A stretch of DNA of 40,274 nucleotides from Verrucomicrobiota bacterium (GCA_016871755.1 VHCJ01000026.1:1-40274), one strand, 5' to 3'. Positions 8,273 through 17,441 are shown, counted from the first letter of the stretch. A program made the numbers and translations. Notes: generated by a model from the sequence alone, not told the origin.

Positions 8273-10082
8273 GAAGAACACCCTCATCGGCGTGGCCCTC
8301 ATGGCCGCGGCCATTGCCTTCCTGATCTACGGCAACAGCCGCACGCCGCCCCCGTCGACGCTGCCCCCCGTCACCACGACCGCTCCCGCCCCCGGAACGA
8401 CCGCCCCCGGGGCGCCCGCCGCCCCGAGCCTCACCGCCCCCGCAGCCCCCGCCGCCGCGACCTCGACCTTCGCCGCCCTCGTCAGCGACGATGCCGAGGC
8501 CGAGGTCACCACGCTGCGCAACGGCTTCGTCGAGGTCCGCCTCAGCGACTTCGGCGGCGCGGTCCGCGAGGTCGCTTTCCGGCAGTACCCAGCGGTCCAG
8601 AACGAACCCGCCCCGTTCGTGTTCAACGCGCTGCGCGCCGATCCCATTCTGGCCTTTGCCGACTTCCCGGGACTCGACCGCCGGACGCGGTACGAGTTGG
8701 TCTCGTCCTCCGCCACGGAGGCCGTCTACCGCCTCGTGCTCGAGGATCGCATCGAGGTCACGCGCCGCTACTCAATCCAACCCGCCGGAGCCACCGTTCG
8801 CGAGGGCGACGACCCGTACGAGATCCGCCATGAGACGTCGTTCCGCAACCTCACCGACCAGACGATCGCGCTGCCGCGCGCCGCACTGAGCTTGGGCACG
8901 GCCGCCCCGTTCAGCGCGCTGGATTACGGCCAGTACCTGAATGTGGGCTTCTTCGACGGCGAGGACTTCCGCTTCAACGAGCGCAGCGAACTCCAGGGCG
9001 GCGGCTTCTTGGCGGGACTCGGCTTCGGCGACCCGAACCCCAAACCCCAGATCGAACAGCAGGGCTCCGTCCTCTGGGCCACGGTCAAGAATCAGTTCTT
9101 CGCCTCGATCCTGCACCTCGACCAGCCCGGCTCAGGCATCGTCACGCGCCGGGTCGAACTCCCGCCGTTCCCCGGTACGACCACCCCGAACATCGGCGTG
9201 GCCGGCACCGTGCGGGTCGACCTGAAGGCCCTCGCGCCGCAGGCGACGGAAACCTTCGGCGGCGATCTCTACGTCGGCCCGAAGGAGTACAAGCGCCTCG
9301 CGTCCCTGCCCAATCAGCAGGACCGCGTGATGCAGTTCGACCGGTACTTCTTCAACCGGATCCTGCTCTCCGGCTACGTCGGTCCGTTCCTGCTCACGCT
9401 CATGCACAGCGCGCACGACTTCGTGCCGAGCTGGGGCTGGGCGATCGTGCTGATGACGCTCTTCCTCAAGATCATCACGCTGCCCTTCACGCTCGCCGCC
9501 TCCCGCGCCGCCAAGCGCATGCAGAAGCTGCAGCCGCAGCTCCAGGCCGTCCGCGAAAAACACCAGGACAACCCGCAGAAGTTGAACCAAGCGACGATGG
9601 AGATCTTCAAGGAGAACAAGGTCAACCCGCTCGGGGGCTGCCTGCCGATCCTGATCACCATCCCGCTCTTCGTCGGTTTCTTCGCGATGCTTCAGAGCGC
9701 CTCGGAACTGCGCTTCGCCTCGTTCCTATGGGCCCACGACTTGTCCGCGCCCGACACCGTCGCACGCATCTTCGGCCTGCCGCTGAACATCATGCCGCTG
9801 CTCATGGGCGCCACCATGATCGTGCAGATGCGGCTCACGCCGACGCCGACGACCGACAACCTGCAGGTGAAGATGATGCAGTTCATGCCGATCATCTTCA
9901 CGTTGTTCTGCTACAACTTCTCCTGCGCTCTCGCGCTTTACTCCACCGTCAACGGTCTCTTCACGATCATCCAGCAGCTGCTGGTAAACAAGTTCTCGAA
10001 GGACGACCCGGCCCCCACCGCCGCCCCGGCCGCCGCCGGGGGCAATCCGTGGAAGCCGGCCAAGCGCGCAAACAAGAAGTAA
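8265..10082 (+). CDS. yidC: Membrane protein insertase YidC
   Basis: A 605-residue Oxa1/Alb3/YidC insertase of the Gram-negative form. Residues about 7-26 are the first membrane segment ([17 protein letters not shown]). An Ala/Pro/Thr-rich linker follows to about residue 68, then the large periplasmic beta-domain to about 350, then the conserved membrane core. The core contains [20 protein letters not shown], where a lysine takes the place of the groove arginine of E. coli. A cytoplasmic coiled coil ([20 protein letters not shown]) and [20 protein letters not shown] follow. The ATG at 8265 begins MDKKNT, the normal start; an in-frame start at 8223 lies inside yidD and adds only proline-rich residues. 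It inserts inner-membrane proteins alone or with SecYEG. Confidence 0.97.
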   Translation: MDKKNTLIGVALMAAAIAFLIYGNSRTPPPSTLPPVTTTAPAPGTTAPGAPAAPSLTAPAAPAAATSTFAALVSDDAEAEVTTLRNGFVEVRLSDFGGAVREVAFRQYPAVQNEPAPFVFNALRADPILAFADFPGLDRRTRYELVSSSATEAVYRLVLEDRIEVTRRYSIQPAGATVREGDDPYEIRHETSFRNLTDQTIALPRAALSLGTAAPFSALDYGQYLNVGFFDGEDFRFNERSELQGGGFLAGLGFGDPNPKPQIEQQGSVLWATVKNQFFASILHLDQPGSGIVTRRVELPPFPGTTTPNIGVAGTVRVDLKALAPQATETFGGDLYVGPKEYKRLASLPNQQDRVMQFDRYFFNRILLSGYVGPFLLTLMHSAHDFVPSWGWAIVLMTLFLKIITLPFTLAASRAAKRMQKLQPQLQAVREKHQDNPQKLNQATMEIFKENKVNPLGGCLPILITIPLFVGFFAMLQSASELRFASFLWAHDLSAPDTVARIFGLPLNIMPLLMGATMIVQMRLTPTPTTDNLQVKMMQFMPIIFTLFCYNFSCALALYSTVNGLFTIIQQLLVNKFSKDDPAPTAAPAAAGGNPWKPAKRANKK

Positions 10083-10178
10083 TCCGCCTCTGGCCTGGCG
10101 AAGTCGGTGGGCACACCGGCCGCCCGCCGGGTCGCGGGCACTCTCGTTTCCCCCGCCTCTCTTCTCCCGTCACCCGCC

Positions 10179-10901
10179 ATGGCAGGCCATAACAAGTGGT
10201 CCAAGGTCAAGCGGCTCAAGGCCGTGACCGACGCCCGCAAGGGCAAGGTGTTCTCCCGGCTTTCGCGCGACATCACGCTGGCCGCCAAGGCTGGCGGGGG
10301 CGACCCGGACGCCAATGCGCGGCTGCGCACGCTGCTGCTCAAGGCCCGGGAATCCAACATGCCCGCCGACAACGTCGATCGGGCGATCAAGAAGGGCACC
10401 GGGGAACTCCCGGGCGTGATCTACGAGGACGTGACGTACGAGGGCTACGGCCCCGGCGGGGTCGCGTTCGTGGTCAAGGTCACGACCGACAACAAGACGC
10501 GCTCGGCCCAGGATGTCCGGAGCATCTTCGCCAAGCACGGGGGAAACCTCGCCGCGACCGGTGCGGTGTCGTTCCAATTCCTGCACGCCGGCCAGTTCCT
10601 CGTCGCCAAGGACCAGGTCGCCGAGGACCGCCTGATGGAGATCGCGCTCGACGCCGGGGCCGACGATGTGATTACGACCGACGAGGGCTTCGAGGTCCGC
10701 TGCGAGGTCACGCGCTTCGACAAGGTGCTGCACGCCCTCGACGCCGCAGGGATCAAGACCGCCAGCGCGGAGCTCGCTTATATCCCGACCAGCACCGTGC
10801 CGGTGAACGCCGCCGGGGCCACCGCGATCGAGCGGCTCCACGACGCGCTCGAGGAGCACGACGACGTGCAGCACGTCTTCTCGAACGAGGAGGCGAGCTA
10901 G
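10179..10901 (+). CDS. yebC: YebC/PmpR family protein
   Basis: A 240-residue protein that begins MAGHNKWSKVKRLKAVTDAR, the hallmark start of the family, and continues through NMPADNVDRAIKKGTGE and VTYEGYGPGGVAFVV. Length is standard. The family was long called a transcriptional regulator, but recent work on bacterial YebC and mitochondrial TACO1 points to a ribosome-associated factor that helps translation through proline runs. It follows yidC by 96 bases with no terminator-like hairpin, so it could be read with the rpmH-yidC group. The ATG at 10179 is preceded by a long C/T-rich leader and no Shine-Dalgarno site. An upstream in-frame GTG (10107) would add residues that look non-coding. Bases 10902-11106, between its stop and the convergent acetyltransferase, show no gene. 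Confidence 0.96.
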   Translation: MAGHNKWSKVKRLKAVTDARKGKVFSRLSRDITLAAKAGGGDPDANARLRTLLLKARESNMPADNVDRAIKKGTGELPGVIYEDVTYEGYGPGGVAFVVKVTTDNKTRSAQDVRSIFAKHGGNLAATGAVSFQFLHAGQFLVAKDQVAEDRLMEIALDAGADDVITTDEGFEVRCEVTRFDKVLHALDAAGIKTASAELAYIPTSTVPVNAAGATAIERLHDALEEHDDVQHVFSNEEAS

Positions 10902-11106
10902 ACTCGCCACGCCGCGTCGGGCCGCGCTCTGCTGCGCCGCCCCACGGACGCAGGGACCGGCGCGCGCCCCGGAAAACCGCAGCGTCGCCAAGGGACGAGC
11001 GTTGCGCCGGGCTTCGTTCCGACCCGCCGACGCATGCCGCCGGGACGCTGGGCGCGTCCGCCAACCCGCGGACAGCGGGAGTCGGGGCCGAACGCCAAAG
11101 GGGCGC

Positions 11107-12306
11107 TCAGGCGCTCTCCGGCAGGAAGGTCGGAAACGCGAACCCCCGCGACGCGATCTGTGGCAACGCCTCTCCCCCGGAGGAAGCGTCCACCCTCGCT
11201 GCGGCATCCGCCGCTCGCACGGAGTCACGCGAACGGACCCATGCCTCGGCTGACCCATCGTTCGACCCGGTCGCCGGAGTGCCGGCGGTCAGTGCGGCCG
11301 CCGGACCGGCGGGCACGGCAGCAGACGCCAAGTCTGCCTCGGAGCCGGAGGCCGACGACGCCATCGGTACGGGCACCGGTCGAGACTGCGCGACGTGCAA
11401 CTCGACGTTGCGACCACCGAGCGCATACAGGAGAGCCACAAGGCCCGCGGCTGCGGCGGGTGCGAGCACCAACACGCTGCCGCCCCGGTACGAATCAAGC
11501 GCCGTGAGCAGCAACGCCTCCGCCGTCGCTTCGTCGTCCACCGCGCCCGGTCCGATGGCCCGGTGGTGCGGGTGCACGCTGGCGACGAGATATCCCGTCA
11601 ATGTCCCGCGGTCGTCCTCCGCAACCCACACCCGCCAGTCCCCAACGCGATTCGCGAGAAAGAGGGCATGGTCCGCCGGACGCGCAATGCCTCGCCGGGC
11701 GCGTTCGTAGGCGGTGATCCTCGCCGCATCGGTCGGCTTCGCCGCACGCACGCGCCGCGCTCCCCCACCCGTGCCCACCGGCCCCTGCTCCTCCGCCGTC
11801 CACGCGCGCAGGCCCGGCGGCAACCGGAGTCCATCGGGCGGCACGGGAACCACGATGTCCTGGTACACTTCCTCCGGCACAAACCCGTGGCGCGTATAAA
11901 GAGAGAATGAATCCAAGTTGAGCAGGCTCGAGACAAGACGAGTCGGGACCCCCCGTGCGTCCGCCTCGGCCAGCGCCCGCGTGAGCAACCCGCGCGCGAC
12001 GCCGAGTCCCTGCGCCTCCGGGGCGACCGCGACGATCCCGAGGGAAACGTGCGTGGGGCGCGGGTGCACGAAGCACACGCCCAAGAGCTGCCCGGTGTCT
12101 GGCGCCCGCGCCGCGAGCGCTTCGTCCGGATCGAGCGCCGCATACACCTCGGGAATCAGGCGGAAGGGCTCCGGCCGATCACCGAACCGAGCCCCCTGCC
12201 CCAGCTTCGACTCGTACCATCCCGCGAGCGAACGGTGGAGCAGCACCGCGACGGCGTCATGTTCCGAAACCGCGAGCGGGGTGAAGACGGGAACAATCGA
12301 GCCCAT
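11107..12306 (-). CDS. Tandem GNAT acetyltransferase with low-complexity tail
   Basis: A 399-residue protein when started at the ATG at 12306. The first GNAT domain (about residues 10-170) has IVAVAPEAQGLGVARGLL, containing the QxxGxG acetyl-CoA loop, and ends with the usual SLYTRHGF strand and helix. A second GNAT-like half (about 190-310) has the right order of strands (DWRVWVAEDDRGTLTGYLVA, then VLVLAPAAAAGLVALLYALG) but no QxxGxG, so it is probably not catalytic. The last 85 residues are Ala/Ser/Gly-rich with no fold visible and end in FAFPTFLPESA. The substrate is unknown. A longer reading from 12390 adds residues that look non-coding. The 203 bases up to the next gene (12307-12509) show no gene and probably hold its promoter. 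Confidence 0.8.
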   Translation of the reverse strand: MGSIVPVFTPLAVSEHDAVAVLLHRSLAGWYESKLGQGARFGDRPEPFRLIPEVYAALDPDEALAARAPDTGQLLGVCFVHPRPTHVSLGIVAVAPEAQGLGVARGLLTRALAEADARGVPTRLVSSLLNLDSFSLYTRHGFVPEEVYQDIVVPVPPDGLRLPPGLRAWTAEEQGPVGTGGGARRVRAAKPTDAARITAYERARRGIARPADHALFLANRVGDWRVWVAEDDRGTLTGYLVASVHPHHRAIGPGAVDDEATAEALLLTALDSYRGGSVLVLAPAAAAGLVALLYALGGRNVELHVAQSRPVPVPMASSASGSEADLASAAVPAGPAAALTAGTPATGSNDGSAEAWVRSRDSVRAADAAARVDASSGGEALPQIASRGFAFPTFLPESA

Positions 12307-12509
12307 GGCGGGACGGTAACGCGGCCCGGAAAAAAGCCAATCCGCGCCCAGTGTTCGCTCGAGGCGGAGGCCCGATACGGGATCGGGCAATCACGCGACG
12401 AGGCAGTCGGGAAAGACGAGGCGCGTCGTCCGGCGACCCAGCATCCACATCCGGGCCACCGTAGGGTCGCACGGCCGACTGCTCGACGGTCGATCCCACC
12501 GCAACCGCC

Positions 12510-13421
12510 TCAGGCTTCTACGCCCAAGATCCAGCCCTCGTAACGCGCCTGCCGGCGCTCCGCGGGAGTCAGCGGCGGCGACCACCACGCCTCCAGTTCC
12601 CCGGATCGGTCGGCGGCGGCCAACGCCGCCGCCACGCACGCCGCATCGTGTTGATCCGGCGTATGGTCCGGCCGCGGCGGGAGGGCGCGGCTCCACCGCG
12701 AGGGGTAAACCTCGGCCAGAACATGACACCCCGGACGCGGCGTCCAACCGTCGAACGGCCACACGTGCAAGCGATGCCAGCCGACGCGCTCGCCAATCAG
12801 GTGGATCCAGGGGAGACCGGCATGGGTGGACTTCGCCACGGAGCCGGGAACGTCGAAGTGGAAGACGGACTTCGCCGGCCCCGAACGCACTTCAGCAAGC
12901 CGTCGCCAGCGCGCCTGGCCGCCGCGGCGCGCCGCCCCAGCAGTACGGGAATGGCGCAGCGCCTCGACGGTCATGCCCGGCGCATCGCTCGGCCAGTGCG
13001 CGCAGAAGTCAGGAAGAAAACGGTGCCAGTCCCGCGGCACGCCGTGTGCGGCGAAGTACGCCTCCGGAAACGAAAACCCATGGTCGATGCCGACCATGAT
13101 CGGCCGCCGCGACGCGGTGAGGGTCGCAGCCAGCCACGCGGCGAGCCCGCGCCGGGTCCAATGCCCCCGACCCGCGCCGGGACGGAGTTCGCGGGTGGTA
13201 ACGGGCGGAGCGTTTCCGGCCGCATCGGGTCGGGGTGGGACGACTGCAACGGTGGGAACAGACGGAGAGTCGCGTTCAGGGCCGGCGCGATGGTCGCGAC
13301 TCGGATCGCCTAGGGCACCGTGGATGGCGGTCGCCTCGAAGAGCCTCAGTCCCGTCAGGGGGGTGTCCGCCGTGCCAGCGCCCGAGTAATCGATTCCCAG
13401 ATGGCGGTCAAAACGCGGCAT
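12510..13421 (-). CDS. Predicted RNase H-fold protein, DUF429-like
   Basis: A 303-residue protein not recognised with certainty. The N-terminus HLGIDYSGAGTADTP, the internal strand IMVGIDHGFSFP (about residues 107-118), LAEVYPSRW (about 239-247) and DQHDAACVAAALAAADRSG (about 260-278) fall in the order of DUF429 proteins. There the aspartates at the ends of strands 1 and 4 and in the last helix form an RNase H-like active site. An insertion rich in Pro/Ala/Arg (about residues 43-85) separates strand 1 from the core. It could be a nuclease or a divergent relative with another role. The gene stands alone between the acetyltransferase and the tRNA gene. The ATG at 13421 gives a protein that starts just before the first strand, so the start is credible. 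Confidence 0.6.
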   Translation of the reverse strand: MPRFDRHLGIDYSGAGTADTPLTGLRLFEATAIHGALGDPSRDHRAGPERDSPSVPTVAVVPPRPDAAGNAPPVTTRELRPGAGRGHWTRRGLAAWLAATLTASRRPIMVGIDHGFSFPEAYFAAHGVPRDWHRFLPDFCAHWPSDAPGMTVEALRHSRTAGAARRGGQARWRRLAEVRSGPAKSVFHFDVPGSVAKSTHAGLPWIHLIGERVGWHRLHVWPFDGWTPRPGCHVLAEVYPSRWSRALPPRPDHTPDQHDAACVAAALAAADRSGELEAWWSPPLTPAERRQARYEGWILGVEA

Positions 13422-13497
13422 GACAGCCGCACCCTCGCCCGACCACAGGGTGCCGGCAAGCCTGGGTGTGCAAGACCCGTCGCCAGACAGGGAAGTC

Positions 13498-13573
13498 TGG
13501 TGGGCCCACTGGGATTCGAACCCAGAACCAAAGGATTATGAGTCCTCTGCTCTGACCGTTGAGCTATGGGCCC
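13498..13573 (-). tRNA. tRNA, anticodon CAT, probably tRNA-Ile2 (lysidine type)
   Basis: Read on the minus strand, a complete cloverleaf of 76 bases with encoded CCA (13498-13500). The acceptor stem GGGCCCA/TGGGCCC is fully paired, D-stem GCTC/GAGC, anticodon stem GAGGA/TCCTT with loop CTCATAA, T-stem CTGGG/CCCAG with loop TTCGAAT, discriminator A73. The anticodon is CAT, which serves elongator Met, initiator Met or Ile2. The first acceptor pair G1-C72 is matched, which argues against an initiator. C4-G69 and C5-G68 are present; these are known recognition elements for TilS, which converts CAU to lysidine-AU, so isoleucine is favoured over methionine. The tRNA call is near certain and the amino acid likely but not proven. 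No clear promoter is seen in 13574-13676. Confidence 0.93.
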
Positions 13574-13676
13574 GGGCCGGGGCGCCCCGGAGCGCGACCA
13601 CGCTGCCCCGATGGACCCGATGGCTCAACAGCAAAGCGGACTTGGCGAGAGGGATGAATCGGGTTAAATTCCACCC

Positions 13677-14165
13677 GTGCCCGCATCGCCCGCATCGCCC
13701 GCATCGCCCGCGGCTCCTGCTGGAGTTGCAGCACCCGCAAGCCCTGCCGGAGGGCGGGTCAATGCTCCGGTCGTACCGCTGGTGCTCTTTGACGGAGTGT
13801 GCGGTCTATGCGATCGCATCGTCCGGGCGATCCTTAGTCGGGATCGGGCGGGGCGGTTTCACTTCGCGGCGCTGCAATCGGGCCTCGGCCAACGGCTACT
13901 GACGGAAGCCGGGCTGGCCACGGGAGACTTTGACACGCTGGTCTTGATCGACGCGACGGGGCAGGTCCGGCTCCGTTCCGATGCCGCGCTGGGCATCCTC
14001 GCGGAGCTTCCGCGCTGGCGCTGGACCCGCGTGGCCCGTTGCCTCCCGCGGGCGGTCCGCGACGCCGCCTATCGTTGGATCGCACGCCGGCGCCACCGGA
14101 TGTTCCCGCCGCCGGCGGCCTGCGCCGTCCCGCCTCCCAAGTGGCGTCGCCGGGTCCTTGAATGA
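13677..14165 (+). CDS. DCC-family thiol-disulfide oxidoreductase (DUF393)
   Basis: A 162-residue protein. LVLFDGVCGLCDRIVRAIL (about residues 36-54) carries the DGxCxxC motif that names the DCC family, a thioredoxin-like group with an active CxxC. DTLVLIDATGQVRLRSDAALGILAEL follows the usual second half (no more than the first 20 residues of that stretch are diagnostic). The GTG at 13677 is the only reasonable start; the first 27 residues are a Pro/Ala/Ser run encoded partly by a 9-base tandem repeat and look dispensable. The motif implies redox chemistry on a partner protein, which is unknown. It is divergent from the tRNA gene. Confidence 0.8.
   Translation: MPASPASPASPAAPAGVAAPASPAGGRVNAPVVPLVLFDGVCGLCDRIVRAILSRDRAGRFHFAALQSGLGQRLLTEAGLATGDFDTLVLIDATGQVRLRSDAALGILAELPRWRWTRVARCLPRAVRDAAYRWIARRRHRMFPPPAACAVPPPKWRRRVLE
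13680..13706 (+). repeat. CCCGCATCG tandem repeat, three copies
   Basis: Three exact 9-base copies at 13680-13688, 13689-13697 and 13698-13706 start one codon after the GTG of the DCC protein. They encode repeated Pro-Ala-Ser triplets. The unit is a multiple of three, so copy-number change would lengthen the N-terminus without a frameshift. Confidence 0.85.
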
Positions 14166-14249
14166 GCGGGTGGCATGCGGTCGGCGCGAGAGGCCGGTTT
14201 GAATCACGCCGGCGGAGGATGAACGCGCGCCGTCGGGGTCGGAAAAGCA

Positions 14250-14296
14250 GAAACCCCGCCCGCGAGGCCGGCGAACCGGCCCGCGAACGGGGTTTC
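14250..14296 (-). terminator. Large hairpin, intrinsic terminator of the Ig-repeat gene
   Basis: GAAACCCCG (14250-14258) pairs with CGGGGTTTC (14288-14296). Inside it, CGCG (14261-14264) pairs with 14282-14285, and GGCCGG (14266-14271) with CCGGCC (14276-14281) around a CGAA loop. On the minus strand the stem is followed by TGCTTTTCC, a short U-rich tail. It starts 22 bases after the stop of the minus-strand gene ending at 14319. The DCC gene (+) ends at 14165, so it may stop transcription from that side too. Confidence 0.75.
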
Positions 14297-14318
14297 GTGC
14301 TGGGTCGATCAGGAGGCT

Positions 14319-17114
14319 TTACGGGACCTCGTAGACCTCGACGAGGCTGATGCCCGTCGTTCCGCCGACGCCGGAAACCTGCGCGCTGTAGCTGCCCGGG
14401 GGCAGGGTCAGCAGCACGGCTGCGTCCTTGCCACCGGCCGGCAGGGCGAAGGCGCCCGACTTCGCGGCAGCATCAAGGAGCAGGGCAAGGTTGTTCCCCG
14501 ACTCCCAGTTGTCATTCTCGCGAATGACACTGGTGCCTTGGAAGATCCGCAGGAATGGATCCGCCAAGGTCCCGGATACGCCCAAGGCGCCGAGGGCAGG
14601 ACCCACCGCGCGGATGAGGACGCGCTTGGCAGAGCTGCCGTTGACGACGAAGCCTGCCACGAGGATCCGGTCACCCGTGCCGACATCGCCGCGCGTCGAG
14701 AGGTTCAGCACCTTCTGCGCGGTGAACGGCTCGGGGACGTCGAGATCGAAGACCTCGGCGAGAGCGACGCCGGAGCTGGCATTCACGCCACCGACCACCG
14801 CCGTGTAGATGCCGGGGTTGAGCGTGACGACCAAAGCGGAGTCGCGACTACCAGCGGGGAGCGGCAACGCGCCCACCTGGGCGGCCGCGGCCTGCGCCTC
14901 GGGGTTGTTGCCCCAGTCATCGTTCTGATTGATGATCGAGGAACCCCGGTAGAGGAGCAGGTTCGGATTCGCCAGCGTACCGGTCACGCCAAGGCCGGCG
15001 AGACCCGGACCGATCGCGCGCACCAGCATCCGCTTCGGCGTGTCGCCGGACACCACAAACCCGGCCACCAAGACGCGTTCGCCGGAGCCGACGGCACCGC
15101 GGGTCGAGACATTGCGCAGCACGCCGTCGCTGAAGGAGGATCCGGTCGAGGAAGCGCCCGTGAAAGCGCCCGCGAGGGATCCGCCGGTGATCGTGCCGGA
15201 GAGGAAGCGGCTCGACATCTGGATGGTGCCGGCGACCCGGGCGCCCGAAGCCAGATTGAAGGCGAAGGCGCCGTTCGCACTTACGCCGCCGGAGCCGGCG
15301 TCACGCGCCGACCCATCCGCCACGTAGAGCGACAACGTGCCGTCCGCGCCCACGATCCCGACGACCGTGCTGGCCGCGCGACCGGTGAGGTTGCCGTTGT
15401 ACAGGCCGGATGGCACCGTCGTCGTGCTCGTGCCGAACGTGACGGGCGAGATGAACGAGGCCCTGCCGCCGTCGAACGTTCCCGTCGCCCCGGTGTCCGA
15501 GAAACGACCGCTGATGAGCGTCGCCCCAGTGGAGTCGGTGAGACTGAAGCCGTTGCCGGAGTCGACCGTGATCCCCTGGTAGAAGATAAACTTCGGGGAG
15601 GGACCGTTGGTCTGGGCGATGGCCACGGCGGTACGACCACCGGTGTTGATCAGCGTGATGCGCCCGGAGTCGCTTCCAGAGGCGAAGTTGCCGCTGTAGG
15701 TTGTCTCGGACGAAGCCGCCGACGCCTCAGCGGTCACAAGCACCGCAGAGGCCGCCGAAACGGTCTGCTGGCCGCTGTTGTCCCTCGCCAGCGCCGTGAT
15801 CCGATAGACGCCGGGGGACGCGGGTACGAAGTTCAGCGTGTACGGTGCGGCGGAGGCGGAGCCGATGGGCGCGCCGTTCGCGAAGAACCGGACGTCAGAG
15901 ATCGTACCATCAACGTCCGAAGCGGAGGCCGCGATGGAGAGCCCGCGACCGATCGGCGACGTGGACCCGCTGGCGGGTGACGTCAGCGAAACCTTCAGCG
16001 GCGAGCCCGCCCGGACGGTGATCCGAGCCGGCGCCGAAACGGTGGTGCGGTTCTCCGAGCGGAGCACGGCGTGGATGTCGTAGGTGCCCGCGCGGGTGAT
16101 GCCCAGATTCGTGGTGAACGGCTCCGCCGTCAGGGTCGTGAAGATCGAGCCGTTGACGTAGAAGTCGATCGCCGGCACGGGGCGGTTGCCCGCGTTGTGC
16201 GACGCAGCGAACACGATTTGGCCGCCTGCGGTGTAGCTTCCACTGGTCAGCGGGCTGTCAAGCTTGACCTCAAGGGGCGCGACCGCGTTCGACGGCTGCG
16301 TCTGGATCGCCAGCGGTGCCGGGGTGGTGACGTTGCCGGCGTTGTCCGTGACCACGACCGAGATGATGGCGTCGCTGAGCGTGTCCAGCGGCAGGACGGT
16401 GTAGAAGGGCTCGGCGTTGACCGACGCGATCCGTCGACCGTTCAGGAAGAAGGTCGCGTTGGTGATGGAGCCGCCCTCATCCACCGCACTGGCGGTCACA
16501 AGCAACTTTGACCCATAGGCCACGGTCACAGGCTTGAGCACGTCCGACGTGGTCGGCGGGTTGCTCACGCCACGACCGGGCTCGTTGAACGCCAGGCTTG
16601 CGACGGGCAGGTTGCCCACGGCCGCGTTGACGGTGACCGTCGCCACGGCCGAGGCCACGCGATTGCCCGCGTTGTCCGTGGCGGTGGCGACGACGGAGTA
16701 GATGCCGGGCGCCGAAGGAACCCACGGCACGACGTAGGGGAAGGACTGGACCGTGCCGATCGACTCTCCGCTGACGGCGAACATCACGGAGGTGATCGTG
16801 CCATCGCTGTCGACGGCGTTGGCGGCGAGGGCGACCGGAGCCCCGACGGTGCCGAGCGCGCCGTCGACCGGCGAGACCAAGGACACCTGGGGGAGGCCGG
16901 CGCTCGGCGCGACCACGTCGACGGGGATCGTGGCGGAGGCCACGTTGCCATCGTTGTCGAGAGCCTTCACCACCAATGCGTAGGCGCCTAGGCTGGTCGG
17001 CGTCCAGGACGCGGTGTACGGAAAGCTCGAATCGGAGCCAACGCCCTGCCCATTGGCGAAGAACTGGACCGACAGGCGGTTGGGGCGCGCTCGTCCGCGC
17101 AACGAAAATACCAT
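14319..17114 (-). pseudogene. 5'-truncated Ig-repeat surface protein with duplicated C-terminal module
   Basis: An open frame of 931 codons with no signal peptide that starts in the middle of a repeat, so the 5' end is missing. About residues 14-460 are four to five bacterial Ig-like repeats of about 90-100 residues with VSLTSPASG-type starts, (I/V)xDVRFFANGxxIG and YxLxAxAxDNxG strands. About 465-660 is a Gly/Ser/Thr-rich beta region. The last 270 residues are two copies (about 665-800 and 801-931) of one module: (V/L)STRGxVGxGxRxLVAGFV, VL(I/V)RA(V/I)GP, NDxW, and a closing LAEVFD or LVEVYE. The full-length form would be exported and cell-surface or secreted, probably binding carbohydrate or protein; that is inference. 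Within the first few codons (about 17085-17105) the frame runs into an unrelated gene start. Whether the frame is ever translated is unclear. A terminator follows at 14250-14296. Confidence 0.75.
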
Positions 17115-17163
17115 TCTCGTTGTAGTCGACGAAGAACCCTTTGGCCTTTTGGGAGAAGAGCAT
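17095..17163 (-). pseudogene. 5' fragment of a possible PilM-like gene
   Basis: On the minus strand an ATG at 17163 opens a frame reading MLFSQKAKGFFVDYNENG and then IFVARTSAPQPP. It is well formed for about 30 codons and then runs into the Ig-repeat DNA in a different frame. The strand-turn-strand pattern FFVDYNENGIFVAR resembles the phosphate-binding start of actin-fold proteins such as PilM. That match is weak and by eye only. The fragment sits directly behind a long leader (17164-17400), so it is the natural first gene of that transcript. The rest of the gene is absent here. The exact junction cannot be fixed; it lies around 17085-17105. Confidence 0.5.
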
Positions 17164-17405
17164 GAAACAGGCTGCCGGACCCCTATTCGGCACGGCTAAC
17201 CCGAAGGTTAGGGACGGTTTTGCCTCCTACCCCAGCCAATTCGGGAAAGACACTCAGGCTCAGACCCCCGAAGCACACCCCAGACATCTGGGTTGTTCCC
17301 CCCATAAAGGATCGAAATCTACACAATTGGCTTTCAATCATGATATTATGAATACCGCACACCTTATGCATAAAATTCCCTACCCCGGCCCGGATCCCGG
17401 CTGTG
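17164..17405 (-). promoter_or_regulatory. AT-richer leader with hairpins; possible structured RNA
   Basis: This stretch is visibly lower in GC than its surroundings. On the minus strand it contains CTAACC-TTCG-GGTTAG (17211-17196), a 6-bp stem closed by a UUCG tetraloop, followed by TGCCG...CGGCA pairing just ahead of the ATG at 17163. GGCAAAACC lies just before the first hairpin and GCCGAAT just after it. The order GCAAA, hairpin, GCCGAA recalls the 3' half of c-di-GMP-I (GEMM) riboswitches, but the 5' half is not visible. A palindrome TTATGCATAA lies at 17364-17373, and CATAAT (minus strand, about 17345-17353) may be a -10 element. No gene is seen in it. Confidence 0.4.
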
Positions 17406-17441
17406 AAAAAAACGAAAAACCCGCCGCGGGGAGCGGCGGGT
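17406..17441 (-). terminator. Strong intrinsic terminator after the bS22-like gene
   Basis: On the minus strand ACCCGCCGC (17441-17433) pairs with GCGGCGGGT (17427-17419), a perfect 9-bp stem with a 5-base loop. It is followed by TTTTCG and a run of seven T (17412-17406). It lies about 50 bases after the stop of the 33-residue gene at 17491. Its strength suggests the addB-addA-bS22 transcript ends here. Confidence 0.9.
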
